This document shows, one piece after another, positions 36,502-49,800 of a stretch of 64,000 bases of DNA (position 1 is its first letter; every line of letters starts with the position of its first letter). Position numbers and translations under genes: made by a program. The stretch is from assembly GCF_020882245.1 (NCBI RefSeq), contig NC_083599.1, positions 25,244,865-25,308,864 of the forward strand, given 5' to 3'. Under the pieces are notes generated by a model. That model saw only the letters and a list, made by a program, of their open reading frames with translations, was not told the origin of the DNA and did no database searches. This DNA is from Rhopalosiphum padi (lineage: Eukaryota > Arthropoda > Insecta > Hemiptera > Aphididae).

Positions 36502-37652
36502 TGCCGGTAACGTGTGTCGTTGCTATATTTGTAACACTTTTATGTTATATTATTTTATTTTATACATTATCCGCGTACAATGTTACACAATATATAGTAT
36601 CTACCTAGTAAATAGTTATCTACTTATAATATCTACCATGTATAATTATGCTCTTGAGTCTTGGTTCTTCTATATATTTGTTTTACTAATTATACTAATT
36701 ATAGTCCTGTATGCAACCTTCTATCGTATAGTATTGGAATTGCATTTATTTGATTTATCACATAGAATAATTTATATGTTCAACATGTGATTAGTTATAT
36801 CTACACATACTGTACAATAAATCTGAATAGTATTGTATATAATAGAATTAAAATTTAAAGTAAGTATAATTATATTATATTTTTAGTACTATAAGAGCCG
36901 GTTTTTTTCAAAAATATATGTGATATTTAAATAATTTTATACTTTGGCAAATACCTACCTACCTACTAAAAAAGACAATACAATTCCACAAACATTATAA
37001 TTTTTGATAATTGGTCAAACATTGATTTAAGTTAAATCATTTAACACAATTATACCTAGTTATTGATTAATAGTAACGCTAGATACGTCATATACAACCG
37101 GAAACCTTCGGTATCAAATAATTTGTGAGTAATATTTGAAGTACCTAGATAAATTAATGAATAATAGCATTCATCAATGATAGTAGGTAGTGAGTCACTT
37201 ATAAGGGATTAGATAAAAGTCGAAAAAATATTAATATAAAACTAACTATAATATAATATAGTGTTCGTAGCTTTAAGATAATATTAAAAATAATGACTTG
37301 TACCTACTGTATTTATTCAATGACTAAAATATTGTCTACTGTTGACTAAACAAAATAAATGTTCTTACATGTTACATATAGAGTAGGTATTGAATTTTAT
37401 TTAATTTCTATATGTATTTTTAATTTTTAAAACTTTAATTAATTGAGATTGTCATAAATTATTTATGAAAATTAATAACTGTAACAGTTAAAAAATTAAT
37501 TATTTTTCAGAATAATATATTCACCAAAGACCGATCAAAAAAACCTAATTAAAATTTACGTCAAACTTAAGAATATCCAATGCAACTTAATATTTTTATT
37601 TTCACATAGCGTATATAATATTGTATTATAGAATATATCATATAATATATAT
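36502..37652. other. RSPH 3'UTR and AT-rich intergenic DNA
   Basis: After the RSPH poly(A) signal the sequence is AT-rich, with no supported exon. A frame at 36446-36790 overlaps the last RSPH exon and is a shadow. Confidence 0.45.
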
Positions 37653-37660
37653 GTTAGTGG

Positions 37661-37938
37661 CATAAGCGTAACTAGGGGGGACTTGGGTGGGCTCTAGTCC
37701 CCCGAGAATTGTTGTGTAAATAAAGTGTAACCTTTATAACCTTATAAAGATATTAGTATTAACTTTATTTTTGCCTACAATATAAAAAAATATGTTTCAT
37801 ATAAATAATAATTATTCAAGTCAGTTGTAAACACCAATAGAAATAATAAATATAAGGTAATCTAATTAAAAAAAATTTGCTATAAAACATTTTTAGGAAC
37901 CTAACCCCTCCTAATTTTAAAGACTAATTACGCCTATG
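37661..37938. mobile_element. Non-autonomous hAT element, TSD GTTAGTGG
   Basis: A 278-bp element with ends CATAAGCGTAACTAGGGG and CCTCCTAA..ATTACGCCTATG. It is flanked by a perfect 8-bp duplication GTTAGTGG (37653-37660 and 37939-37946). Confidence 0.87.
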
Positions 37939-37946
37939 GTTAGTGG

Positions 37947-40522
37947 ATAATTCCATTGGCACAACTAGAACTAAAATATTGTGGGTTCTCTGAATTTTTG
38001 ATATTAAACAATTTAATTTTATGTTTATAACATTTATCAACATTCTAGATTCTAGAAGCTAGAATAAAAAAAAAATCAATGAATAGGTCGGTACATTAGA
38101 ACGTCAATAAAAATAAAAATGAGAAACACATTTTATAAATCTGTTTATATATTATTTAATTTGCTTCTTCAATTTTCTTCTTTGAGAACATTTATTTTAA
38201 ATAATATTTTTATTACTTTTCATACTAACATAGTTTTTCTTATGCAATTTGAATGAGTAATAGTCACTCAATACTTTATATAATTTACCATTAAATTTTT
38301 AGTATGTTATGTATATACATCAGTTATCATAATACATAAACTATTTCTATGAACAATTTTGATATTCAATTTAATCATATATTTATAAAAATTTAACTAT
38401 TGGGAGAGGAGGTAAGATATTAAGTACAGGCCATGTAAAAAAGAATCAATTTTAGAGTAAAATAAAAATCTACTGAGATTATTTTTGTACGATGTACATA
38501 TTTGTTAAATATAAATAAAACTGTGTAAATACAACTTTATCAAAAAATATGAAATGTATATAGTTAAAGTCAATATTATTTATGTCATATTTCAGATTTG
38601 CTTACTATAATTTGGGTTTAATTTAAATAAGTAATAACATTCAACGTTAATGAAAAATAGTTAATATAACCATAAAATTAGTTGTATTTATATGATATAG
38701 TTCACTACGAAATTATTATTGTTACAAAAAATAACTATACTCTGTTCAGTGAGAGCCAATTCTGCACAACCGCCCATGTCACCATGCTATCAAAACTGGT
38801 TTGCTTATAGCTAGGTATCATTTGAGAATAAGCAGAAAAACTGATTTTGGTCAGTCTGCGGCGCGCGCATTCTCTCACTAGAGTATATAAAATTAAAACA
38901 AAATATTACAAAAAAAAAAAAAAATCGCACCATTTTAATTTACATTAAGTGAATAGCATTCATTAATAAAGATCAAGTAAATTATCAAATTCTAAGCTTT
39001 ACCAACAGTATATAATATATATATATAGATTAGACTGTATTGGGTAATATTCTATAAGTTTTTTTTGCTTAGAAAAACACATTTGTAAATCACTTTTCAA
39101 AATTTCATCATTATAATGACACCTTATAATTGTAACAACCAATATTTAGGGGTACGTTTTGGTATCAGTTATTTGTATTAGCACGTAGAACTCATAAAAA
39201 AATTATTTACGAAAAATTAGATTTTTTGACTTGTTTTTAACATTTATCAAATGAATTGATCAAATCTAATGTATAAATATGATATAATAACAAATATTTC
39301 ATTTTTTTTTTGCAATTCGTTGATTCATTAAAAAAATTAAGTTTATTAAAATAAATTCAAAAATTTTAAATTTCTGTTATTACTTTTATTAACCACTGCA
39401 ATATAAATAAAACACAACTAATCATATTCTACAGAATAAAATAAAATAATAAATATTATAATTATAGGTATGTTTCATGATATTGTAACTAACAATAAAT
39501 AAAACAATAAAATATCAAGTTAAAATAAAAAACTATAAATATTTAAAAGGAATGTAAAATAAATTTAAATTATTGTAATTAATGCATTTGGTACAAACAA
39601 TGAAGACAGAAATTATTTGAAATAATAATAATTGTCATTAATTGTTGATAGTCATAAATTTATAGTAATTTTACACATAATAATATTATTAAAAAAATAT
39701 CTCTGAAAATAAAATAATAATACATTTTGATATAATATGTAATTAAAATCATCATACAAAAGTGAGCATGGTAAATATCTATTAACAAATGCAAATGTCT
39801 TCTGAAGTCCAATTTAAACTGAAAAAATGTAAAAGTAGAAAAATACATTAAGTCATTTACATACAATAAATATATGTTTTAACTACACATCAGTTACCTG
39901 ACTCATTTATTATACAAATTGAAATTGTTATCTTATTCCTACAAATAAAATAAATAATATGAAATATATTACGATTAAAGTGCGTAAGTTAACTAAGTAA
40001 ATAATATATGGTGTGTAATAAAGCATTTTTTCTCAACACAGAAAATTCCAGTGTTTATTAATAACTTTATAAGCTAATGAAATGAAATGAAAGACAATTC
40101 AAAAACTTGATTGAAATTTTTAATGAACACTTGGAATAATTATCTTAAACTTATGTTATGGCATGCAATTAAGCAATGAAATGCTATTCGATTTTATTGC
40201 TTAATTACTTTTAACCTAATATGGTACGTTTTTGACTAAATTCAATATTGTTTGGTAATTTTGATTATTTAAAATAATTTAGCATTGAAGAAATACTAAA
40301 CAATAAATCTAATTTAATCTTCTTTCTAATTTATAGTTATATACTAACAAATAAAATATATCTATATGATCAAAAAAAAGTTAATAAAAATACTAGATTT
40401 AAAGTATATGGAGAAAGTAAAAGTCTTATAACTATAGTAACTTAAAACATTAATCCTAAAAACAATCACAATATTGGTGACGTTACATTTGTTAAATAAA
40501 TGCAAAAATATTTAGTTTATTT
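37947..40522. other. Intergenic DNA and CCNY 3' region
   Basis: AT-rich. Apart from the MITE at 38.74 kb nothing is recognised. The right end includes the 3'UTR of the minus-strand cyclin gene, with an AATAAA on the minus strand right after its stop (plus-strand TTTATT at 40516-40521). Confidence 0.45.
38736..38887. mobile_element. MITE with TATACTCT ends
   Basis: A 152-bp, comparatively GC-rich patch with ends TATACTCTGTTCAGTGAGAG and CTCTCACTAGAGTATA, plausibly with a TA duplication. The same terminus appears in the element in PDCD10 intron 3 (55.86 kb). Confidence 0.6.
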
Positions 40523-43500
40523 TTAAGATAATATAGCAACACTTTTACGAGCAACTGTTGTACTGCTTACATTATCTAGACTAGACCATTTTTTTAAACC
40601 ATTTTTTAAAAATTCTGCTGTTATCTTATCTTCAAACACTCTAGACATTGCTTCAAGTTTTTTAGCTCGTTCTTTACTTAATGGTTCTGCAGGGAATGTC
40701 AATTCATTGTCTTCAGCCAATGAGCGTAGATCAAAATAATATTTGGCATAAACACTGGATGGAACATTAATATTAAATTGAAGCATCTCAAGGAATTGAC
40801 GTTCTAATTCATTCCTAAACAAAATTAATATTTATGAAAATATAATTTTTGATTATTGATAAAAAATATTTTATTAAATACAATAATATAAAGATCAAAA
40901 ACAAAATAAAGTAGTCACTATAATTTAGATAAAACGGGCAGAGATTTTTAGCATGAGAGTGCTTAACTTGCATTTGTTGTCTCTGTTGTACAAGTTAACA
41001 ACATACCAAATCTATGTTTAGAAGTTCATATTTAGTTTTGTTAATTTTAATACTTAAAATGAATCATCTTATTATGAATCTTAATGATAAGAACTTAAGC
41101 TGTGTTCATGGGTAGGTTTTTTTAATTAAGTTTTGTATACATGTCATAGTGCAGTTTAAAAATGTTCAAACGAAAAAATTATAAAATACTTACAAATGAA
41201 CAATGATTTAAGGTTCTTACCACGAAGTTTCATAATAGGGGTCCATTCACTCTAATATTAAAGCTAATGAAGCTAAATGTGAACTTGTAGATTTGCTATG
41301 TTGCGTACTTGTAAGACAGACACAACAAAACGGGTATAGCGTCCTCTTAGTGATGATATTTGATTTAATCATAAGTATTTTATTCATAACATACAGAATT
41401 GGAACTATTTAGTGGATAAATTAAATGGAAACTGCTGTATTTTATAACACTCATGAGACATTTCATTTAATTATTTTCCAGTAGGTTATGATATTTCTAC
41501 ACAATTCAGACAACATAGAAACCATTTTATATACCAAGGTAAATAGTCACTATAAAATAATAAATTGTAAAAATCCAAAAATTTATAAAATATCAAAAAT
41601 GAAAATGTATTTTTCTAACTTCAATATCTATCTTCAATAATCAAATTTGTAACTAATTAAACCCAATTTTAAAAATTAACTTACACTCAACGTGAAATAA
41701 GAATGTACCTTGGCGGCTGACCATAACAGGTTCACCAAGCGCAGGTCGTAACTAATTGGCTAACAAAAACAAAAAGGAATAGATGTATGAGCCCAACTAT
41801 GATAAGGTTGCGGTGGAGAATCGGACAACTACCAGCGCGACGAGGTATATTCTTATTCTGCGGCGAGTATAGTAGAAATTTTATAAAATATCTAAGCATT
41901 CTAAGCAATTATAATGCAAATAAATAAATTTAAAAATAATAAAATAACAAAATAATACATAATAAATAATAAGTTACTATGTGTAAAGGAATACTCAATA
42001 TAGAAATTAGATTATGTTCACATAGTACACATTACAAGAACATTTAAAATGTTATTACTGAGTATATGTGAATGTAAATATCATCTTATACAGACCTTAT
42101 TAAATATCAACATTTATTTATAAAAATATATTTAAACAAAGCTATTTTTTGTGACATTGACACTGAAATTAAAATTTGTCAAATAAGCCATTTAAAACTG
42201 AATGATAAAACGTTTTTTGAAGTATTAAAACATTGAAAATCTAACAGATTACAGATAAGAACATCTATAGTATGAATAATTATTAATATTACTCAATAAT
42301 TGTTGTAATTTTAATATCTTAAAACAATAGTTAATACTATTAGTAGTATTGATTATTGTTTACCAAAAATATAATAAAATAATTTGAATACATTTAAAGC
42401 ATAGTACATTATAAATAATATTATAATATATGAATATACCGTGATTTAAACATTTAAATTACTAAAAACAAAAAATTAAAATAGATATTTAAGATTAAAA
42501 TATAAATATTTCTCATTACGTCTATTTTAATTTTAAAGCTATAGTTATTAAATTAAATTAAATAGTCTTACTCAAATATTATATTAAAATGAGTAATCAT
42601 TTGTATAATGAAATAAGTTGTACTACGTACAACGTAATAAACGGGAAAAATTAAGAATTGAAATGTTCTAATAAATATGTATTTACTCCTACACCAAGTC
42701 AAAAAGTGACAATTTTATTTTATTTTTCTTAAATCAGTTAATATAAGGCATAGTTATTTGTATAAAACATTCAAATAAAAAAACTTATCAATTGTGAAGA
42801 TTAGAAAAAAATAGGATGAATTGATTGTAAAGACACTTAAGAATGTTATTTGAAGGTATGAGAATTTCATTATTTTTACTATTGATATTATTTTAAATAA
42901 TAATTTTTGTCTAAGATATTTTAAAGATTGAATATGTTTACTGTTTTCCTATTATATATATTTTACTGAGATATTGAAAAATTCAATGTAACAATAGAAT
43001 GTTTTTGTCAATTTATATCTTATTATTAAAATTAAGGCCAACATTGGTCCTATAAAATATTTTTATTAAGTTAAGTAGTTATAGTGCTTAAGATAAATGT
43101 TTATAATAACTTAAGTGTACTTTATTAAAAAAATGACTTCTAAAACACAAAATTAAAAATAATAGTATACATACATATCTTCTACTGTTATATCTTTAAG
43201 AATTTGACAATAATCTACATTCCATACAGCTTGATCATCCCAAACTTTTGATGCTAATAAAATTGCACCAAGAACAATTCTCTTCCAATTGGCAGGTGTT
43301 ATGTCAACTTCTGCATAAGTTAATAACCTACATTTTTTTTTTTTTTTTTTTAATGAATGAATAAAATAAAATAATTAAGATAAAAACTTTACCTTTCTAA
43401 ATAAACTAATGTTATAATAGCACATTCAGCAGTTAGTTGTGCAGCATTAAATAATGTTCGAACAAATTTATATATATGACGATGTTCTGGACTATGAACA

Positions 43501-45830
43501 TCATAATTATCAGGTACTCTATCTCTCTATAGTTCAAATAAAATATTAAAAGTAACATAGTTACAATTTATTAAAAAGTTATGACTTATGAGTTTATGTC
43601 ATACTTACAGTTAAGGGATGTAATTTTTCATCAAAAATTTCAATTTGTCTTTCAGAAGTTCTATTTTTTATATGATAGTAGATTGCAAGCGCTACACATT
43701 TTACCGTGTTTTTTAGATTTGGTTGAGATACTGTACTATCATCTAAATATATAGTAGAACATGAACTACTTTTTTTTAGAGATCTGAAGTCAACAATCTG
43801 TAATATTAAAAAAAAAAAAAATTAAAAACAAATTAAGGTATTTTATTCATTAATAACACTTTTTAAATCAAAAACATATGAGGTGTTCAAAAATTAATGG
43901 GAATTAAAAAAAAAATGATGTATCTATATTAATGTTATCTCCTTCAAAGAAGTTCCCATTAGATATTATACATTTAAACCAGTGTTTTTTACAATTCTCA
44001 AAACACTCTAGCAACTCTTATCTTTGGAATAGTCTTTAGCTTTTTCAACAAAAGTTTTTAATCTCTTCTAAGTTTACAAAACAATGACCATCTAACGTTC
44101 TTTTTATTTTGGGAACAGAATAGTGCACCATGAGTTTTTCCCACAAAGTTGAACAATCAACCAGAAATACTACTTACAAATTCAATGCCGTTCAATAGAA
44201 CCAATGCGAAAAAAAAAACTTGGATTTATGGCAAAACAACTAATGGCTTTTGGGCCATGATAAAGCATTAACAGCTTACAGTTCATTGCATATTTGAATT
44301 TTTAGCATAAAACAGCAAAAAAGTATTACCCCACCCTCGATATTTTCCAAAAATAGCGCCGTGTAACATTTTTTATACCCAAAAATAAAAATAACCTTGT
44401 GGCTTGAAGTATCACAGTTAAGCATAGATAAGACTAAAAAACGTATTACTGCTCTCTTGCTAAAGATAAGAGACAAAGTTCCAGAAATGGCAAAAGTGCG
44501 TTAGTATAAGTGTATGATATGATATTACTGATATCTAATGAGACTTCTTTGAAAGAAATAGCATTGTTGTAGACAAATAAATAATTTTTTTTCAAAAAAT
44601 TCCCGTTTCTTTTGAACATACCTTGTACACTGCAACTTATTAATTTTAGTAATATAGCAGTAATTAAAAAACTAATTTTTAATAGGTAAAATTTATTTAA
44701 CTTAACCGGTTAATAAAATCTAATATTTCAATAAAATATTATAATTTGTAATTTATAATCAGATATTATCACAGATATTAATATAAAATAATACAAGTAA
44801 ACAAACCTGAGATTGACTTTGTTTTCTTGTTAAACCATCTGGAAAAAATTTGTTAATATTATAATAGGTACCAATAAATAACACTTATTGAAAAAAAAAT
44901 ATTCATTCATTATCAGTAAGTCAAGTCATAACATTTAAAATAATTAATTTAATAATTTACTATATAAATTGTAAATTTACACTGTAAAAATAGAAATAAA
45001 TATTTATTAAGATTTTAAAGAATATAGTACCTATACTTGATGAGGTTTTTATCTATGATACAATAATTTATCTACTACTAAGTACTAGATACCTAAAAGG
45101 ATTTTGTTATCAAGATTTATCTGTAAGTTAAAGTTTCAGCCATTAATTCACTTCAACATTCTCACTTATTAAATTATAAAAAACTAAAAATTATTTATTA
45201 ATTTTTCACGACTAAACATTGCATTTGTTTTTTTTTTTTAATGACCCAATATGTTTAGCTAGATAAATTATAAATGTTTTATAGGTATGTAAAGATAATT
45301 TTGTTAAGTGTTAAGATAAGTTCAAACTCAAAACCAAAAATGAGTACTCTTAGTAGTCTTATTCTTAAGAAACTAAAAAATTGATTTTTAAAAATGACTT
45401 AGGTATCTACGGGTATCAATTTGTAAAATAAAAAAAGGGGTCAATGTTACTTATAAATACTTGTTTTAATATTTTAGTATAATAATAACATAATACAAGT
45501 ATAATATTAAATGGAATAACTGATTATTTTAAATGCAGTTTGTAAAATTTTATTGCAATAACATCCAAGTAAAACTAATTAGTAATAGACAATAAGTGGC
45601 TTAGCAAAATCAATCTTACTTTCAACTTTTGATCTTTCCAAAAATATTGTTGCTACTTTTGGATGAACGGATGGATCAGTGTTCCAGTCGTCATGCTCAC
45701 GTTCACTAATATGTTGTAAGTTTCCAACACTCTCGTCACCCTCTGGCGTAAATTCATTTATAGCGCCATTGGCATCCTTGCGCCTTGATAGAGGGCTGCT
45801 GTACGAGCAACAACTAGTCCAATTGCCCAT
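40523..45830 (-). CDS. CCNY: Cyclin Y (6 exons)
   Basis: A membrane-anchored cyclin that activates CDK14/CDK16-type kinases and promotes Wnt co-receptor phosphorylation; the role is from the family. Coding exons on the minus strand: 45830-45620, 44838-44807, 43797-43609, 43526-43393, 43327-43175, 40814-40523. They join in phase to 336 residues (human cyclin Y is about 341). The N-terminus MGNWTSCCSYSS gives Gly2 for myristoylation and Cys7/Cys8 for palmitoylation. NLQHIS follows, then the cyclin box from about residue 110 (CVALAIYYHIKNR, IYKFVRTLFNAAQLTAECA, NWKRIVLGAILLASKVWDDQ). The last exon has MNELERQFLEMLQFNINVPS and ends SVAILS. An in-frame upstream ATG at 45866 is rejected because it would bury the lipidation signal. 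Exon 2 is only 32 nt. Intron 5 is about 2.4 kb; intron 2 carries a dead mariner-like copy. Confidence 0.94.
41696..41857. mobile_element. MITE in CCNY intron 5
   Basis: About 160 bp of higher GC in AT-rich intron, with ends AATAAGAATGTACCT and AGGTATATTCTTATT (one mismatch as an inverted pair). No ORF. Confidence 0.55.
43881..44623 (-). mobile_element. Decayed mariner-like element in CCNY intron 2
   Basis: The ends AGGTGTTCAAAAATTAATGG and, inverted, AGGTATGTTCAAAAGAAACG form a TIR pair. Minus-strand fragments read LEEIKNF.., FENCKKH and SNGNFFEGDNIN, which resemble the C-terminal end of Tc1/mariner transposases (EGDYFEGD type). Several stops and frame breaks; internally deleted (743 bp). 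Confidence 0.6.
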
Positions 45831-46800
45831 GATTTGTAACAAGCAGATGCTTTTGTCAATAAACATGAAGGTTACACAAACACGTTTAATACAATGGTGA
45901 AGGTAATAGTGTTTTAAGTTAAAGCATTTTTAACAATTTTTTTCTATACACATGTATAAAATGTGTTAACCATGTTATATTATTATTATTATTATTATTA
46001 TTGTGGAACGTCTACGATCTCGGCCAATAGTGCCAGGGCGAGTGTCGGCGGTCGGTACTCGGCAGGTATCGAAGCTTTCTTGATTAACCGTCGGTCGGCA
46101 AAAGTTTGCGGCGTCGGCGACGACGATGGAGAGGGGACAGAGCTGCGGCGCTGGCGTGCGTACGTACAGTGCGAGTTTTATATTATTATTATCAGACGGC
46201 GGTGAATAATCAACAAACACCCGCCGGTCACCGATGACGACATATTGTCACTTGTCAGATAATAATAATCGTTATTTACGATGAACTTGCGCACACCAGT
46301 TCTGACGGATAACAACGGGCGCACCGCGGCCGAGAGGACGTGTACAGATAAAAATAAAATAATATTACGTACGATATTATTCTGTTGACATTATAATATT
46401 CGGTGTTTACCTACGCGAAATCGTCGCCCCACAAACATACAACGACCAACTTACCAACAAATCGATGTTATCACTGACGCGTGTTAAGCGATATCGTCGA
46501 CCGTGTGTTACGTTGCGGTCTTGCGGAAGTGGTGGGCGGAACTCCTCGATTAGTGCAGTAGTAGTAGTAGACAGTAGTAGTAGCGTATAATAAATGTGTA
46601 CTTTAAAACTTAGTGCTTATTATACAACTGCACTAACTGCAGTCGTCACAGTGTCCTGTCCGGTGGACGCCAGATGTCGACGACGTGCTATTCCGATAAT
46701 ATTTCCTGGAATCCCGTGCGATGATTAACACCCGGCCGGGCGTGTAGTTACTAGTTTCCGTCTCACGAACGTACGGCATGGCAAATCCCCGCGTTCTAAT
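45831..46800 (-). promoter_or_regulatory. 5'UTR and CpG-rich promoter region of CCNY
   Basis: From about 46,000 to 46,760 the sequence is clearly richer in CG dinucleotides than its surroundings, as expected of an arthropod housekeeping promoter. It includes an (ATT)n run at 45979-46003 and AGT iterations at 46,557-46,585. Transcription start not determinable by eye; short ORFs here on both strands lack family resemblance. Confidence 0.45.
45979..46003. repeat. (ATT)n microsatellite
   Basis: About eight uninterrupted ATT units just upstream of the cyclin Y start. Confidence 0.9.
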
Positions 46801-49800
46801 CTTGTGTACTAACTATAGTCAAGTAGTAAGCTAGAATAAACAATATTGTCAATATTAACTGTGATCTATAATCTATATTATTGCAATTCCAATTTAAGTA
46901 TTGTTATAACTTGTTTAAAAATGAAAACCTCGTAAATTACCCGCGAGAAAGCATAGATAATGTTTTTACCTTGAAGTTTGTTAGTAGGTCAATTATCTCT
47001 ATTGTTAAAGGTTATTAGTTCTTACTTTTACACAAAATTGGAACTTATTTGATGTGTCGTACGTTTGTAAGACGGAGACATCACACATAGACGTGATGTG
47101 TGAGGATGTCTCCTCGGTCCACTTAGAAGCTGTTACTCTCTCCAAATATATAAGTTAAAAGCTATAACAAGTGAAAAGTTCATTGCTAAACTGTACAACT
47201 CGTAGGCTTGTAGCCTGTGCCCTGTAGAGAAATACATAATTAACGAAATCATAAACAAATGAACGATTAACGAAAATTAAATACAAAACACAGTAACAGC
47301 TAATCAAGTATACCTTTAAAGTAAAAATAAACGATGAATATTTTGAATTGCAATAAAATAACAAAAATTACTAATCTACATTATAATAAATAATTTTAAC
47401 CTCAATCGTCTGTAAAAAAAAAATAGTAATATATTTTTTAGACTATTGAATTTTATTTAGAACTTCTTATGAGGAGCCTGCCAACTGCCTAAAACAAACA
47501 TAATTGAAAATGTTATATATGATACATCAATACATTTATAATTACAAAATATAATTTGGTAATTTGTTACATATTGTGATGACAGATGAATATAAATATA
47601 ATAACTTCAACCATATATAAAAAAAGGTAGGTAAAAAAAAAAAAAAAAAAAAAACATAACAATGAGATATCTAATGAGATATTTGTATTTATTAATTTCG
47701 AATGAAATGTAAGTTTTGTGCAACGATTTTTAATATTTATCTATCGACAAAATATTTTATCAAACCTATAAAACTTATGGAGACAATAAATTATCGGATC
47801 AATAAAATAAATATTGTTTTTGTTCAACCGGTAAATGTTTATAAATAACTCAATAAGAGTAGAAAAATTATTATCATTATTGGTGAAAATTTCAAATATT
47901 TACAATTATTCATTTTTAATTTCAAAATAAAATATAAAAATTGTTTAAGGAAAAATAGTTATTTTACGGATGAATATCAATGTCATAAAAATTTAAACTT
48001 CAAAAGGTTAAAAAAATAAACTTGACTATTCTATAGAAACTTTTATAAATTTCTAACTAAAAATTAATTTGAAAAAAATTTTTTTTTTTCACTGATTTTA
48101 AAAACAACTGTGTATCTTATTCAACAAACATGCAAAATAAAGGATCCAGATATTGTTGGCTTATGAAAGATCTAAGTTTGGTTTTTAAAATTTTAAGTTT
48201 TAAAATTACTCGCTTACACTTGACTTGTGTAAACGATAGTATAATATATAATAATGTTTTTGAATATATGTGTTGTCGTGTTGTCTAAACTTGCAGAAGT
48301 TATCGTTACTTTTAAATGTCTCATGCACGATTCATAAGTGATTTAAATTTAAATTTTCTCATTTAGCTACGACTGATCGATTGATAGCCTACAATATTCA
48401 AAACTGTTCAAATGTATACTATTCTAGGTGACCTAGTGGGCCAGACCGACGCTGAGGTACCTATTATGATACCATAATAAATATATTATATAGCTTAGGG
48501 TTCAGGACTTGTTGCACTTAAAATTATCGAAATATGCAGTCAAAATATGCTTAAAAATATTCAGCTATTTTTTTATTTTGTTTTTGTCAACGCATAAAGC
48601 ATAGCTATTATAATTATAAAAATAAAAACTTAAAAATTAGTTAGGTATATAATAAAAATCGCGAAAAAAAAACCAAATTGATTATAATTTAAAAAAAAAA
48701 ACTGGCACATAATATAGCCATATAGGTCCTGAGTTAATATTGTTAATAAGAAATACCTAGCGCAAATAACGCGTGATCTGCGATCAGTTATAACTGTGAT
48801 TAACGAACGAACACGTACTGCTTTTCATTTTGTCGTACAATTTAGAATCTAGGTGTCATTAGGTTTTACCACACCATCCACAGCTATACAATTGTCGTTA
48901 TTATATATGTTTTTTCCGACAATTTTACGTACATACAAATTTAAAAATTTTAAGTAAATGCACAAATATGCTAAAAATTGCTTAAATATGTACTTTTCCT
49001 AAAACATGACGAAATAGGTACCTATGCAAATTTAAACTTAATACTTATAATATTTAGTTTCACCATTGTCCATTTCATAAAACAATTTTATAACTCACCT
49101 AAAATAACCTACAAATACTACAAAAAAATATGCAAATGCAAAAACTTCCGAATCCCATATATAAATACCTATACATAAAAATAAGTTATTAGGGCGTAGG
49201 TATCAAAATATATTATATTTGGAATTTATATATCTGTGTACCAGTATACCTAGCTTAAAAGTGGCATTCAAAATGTAAATAAGGTTGGTGGGGGAAGCTT
49301 AAAGCCCCCCACAGGTCTGTGTTAAGTAATTGTGCACTTGGAACGCAGTTTTTAAATCGTTGGATTGAGCTCCTCTACTTAAATTTTCCCAATTTGAGCA
49401 CTGTACGAGTACCTATATCATTATAAATATTAAAAAAAATAAATAATAAATATGATTTTATTATTCAATTGTAATAATTAATAATTTTTCTTGTTTGTAT
49501 ATTCTGGACTAGAATAATAATTAGTGATCCATATATTCCAATTCTCAAGAAAAATATTTATATACCAAGTTTTCAAAATTATTACGTTTAAATTTACAAT
49601 TATAATTTACATTATTTAATGTTTAATTTTTTTTGTTAATTATTTGTAAAAATAAAAACTATTTTTTAGGAATAATATTGAACTATCAATATACAATTTA
49701 ACAAGTCACAAATTTGTAATACAAATATTTGACAGTCAAATATTTTTTGACATATATCTACCAACTGTATGTTATCATTGTTAAAAATACTTAAAAAGCT

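Noticed and set aside
45831..45866. Upstream in-frame ATG of cyclin Y at 45866
   Set aside because: It would add twelve residues before MGNWTSCC and abolish the conserved lipidation start of the family.
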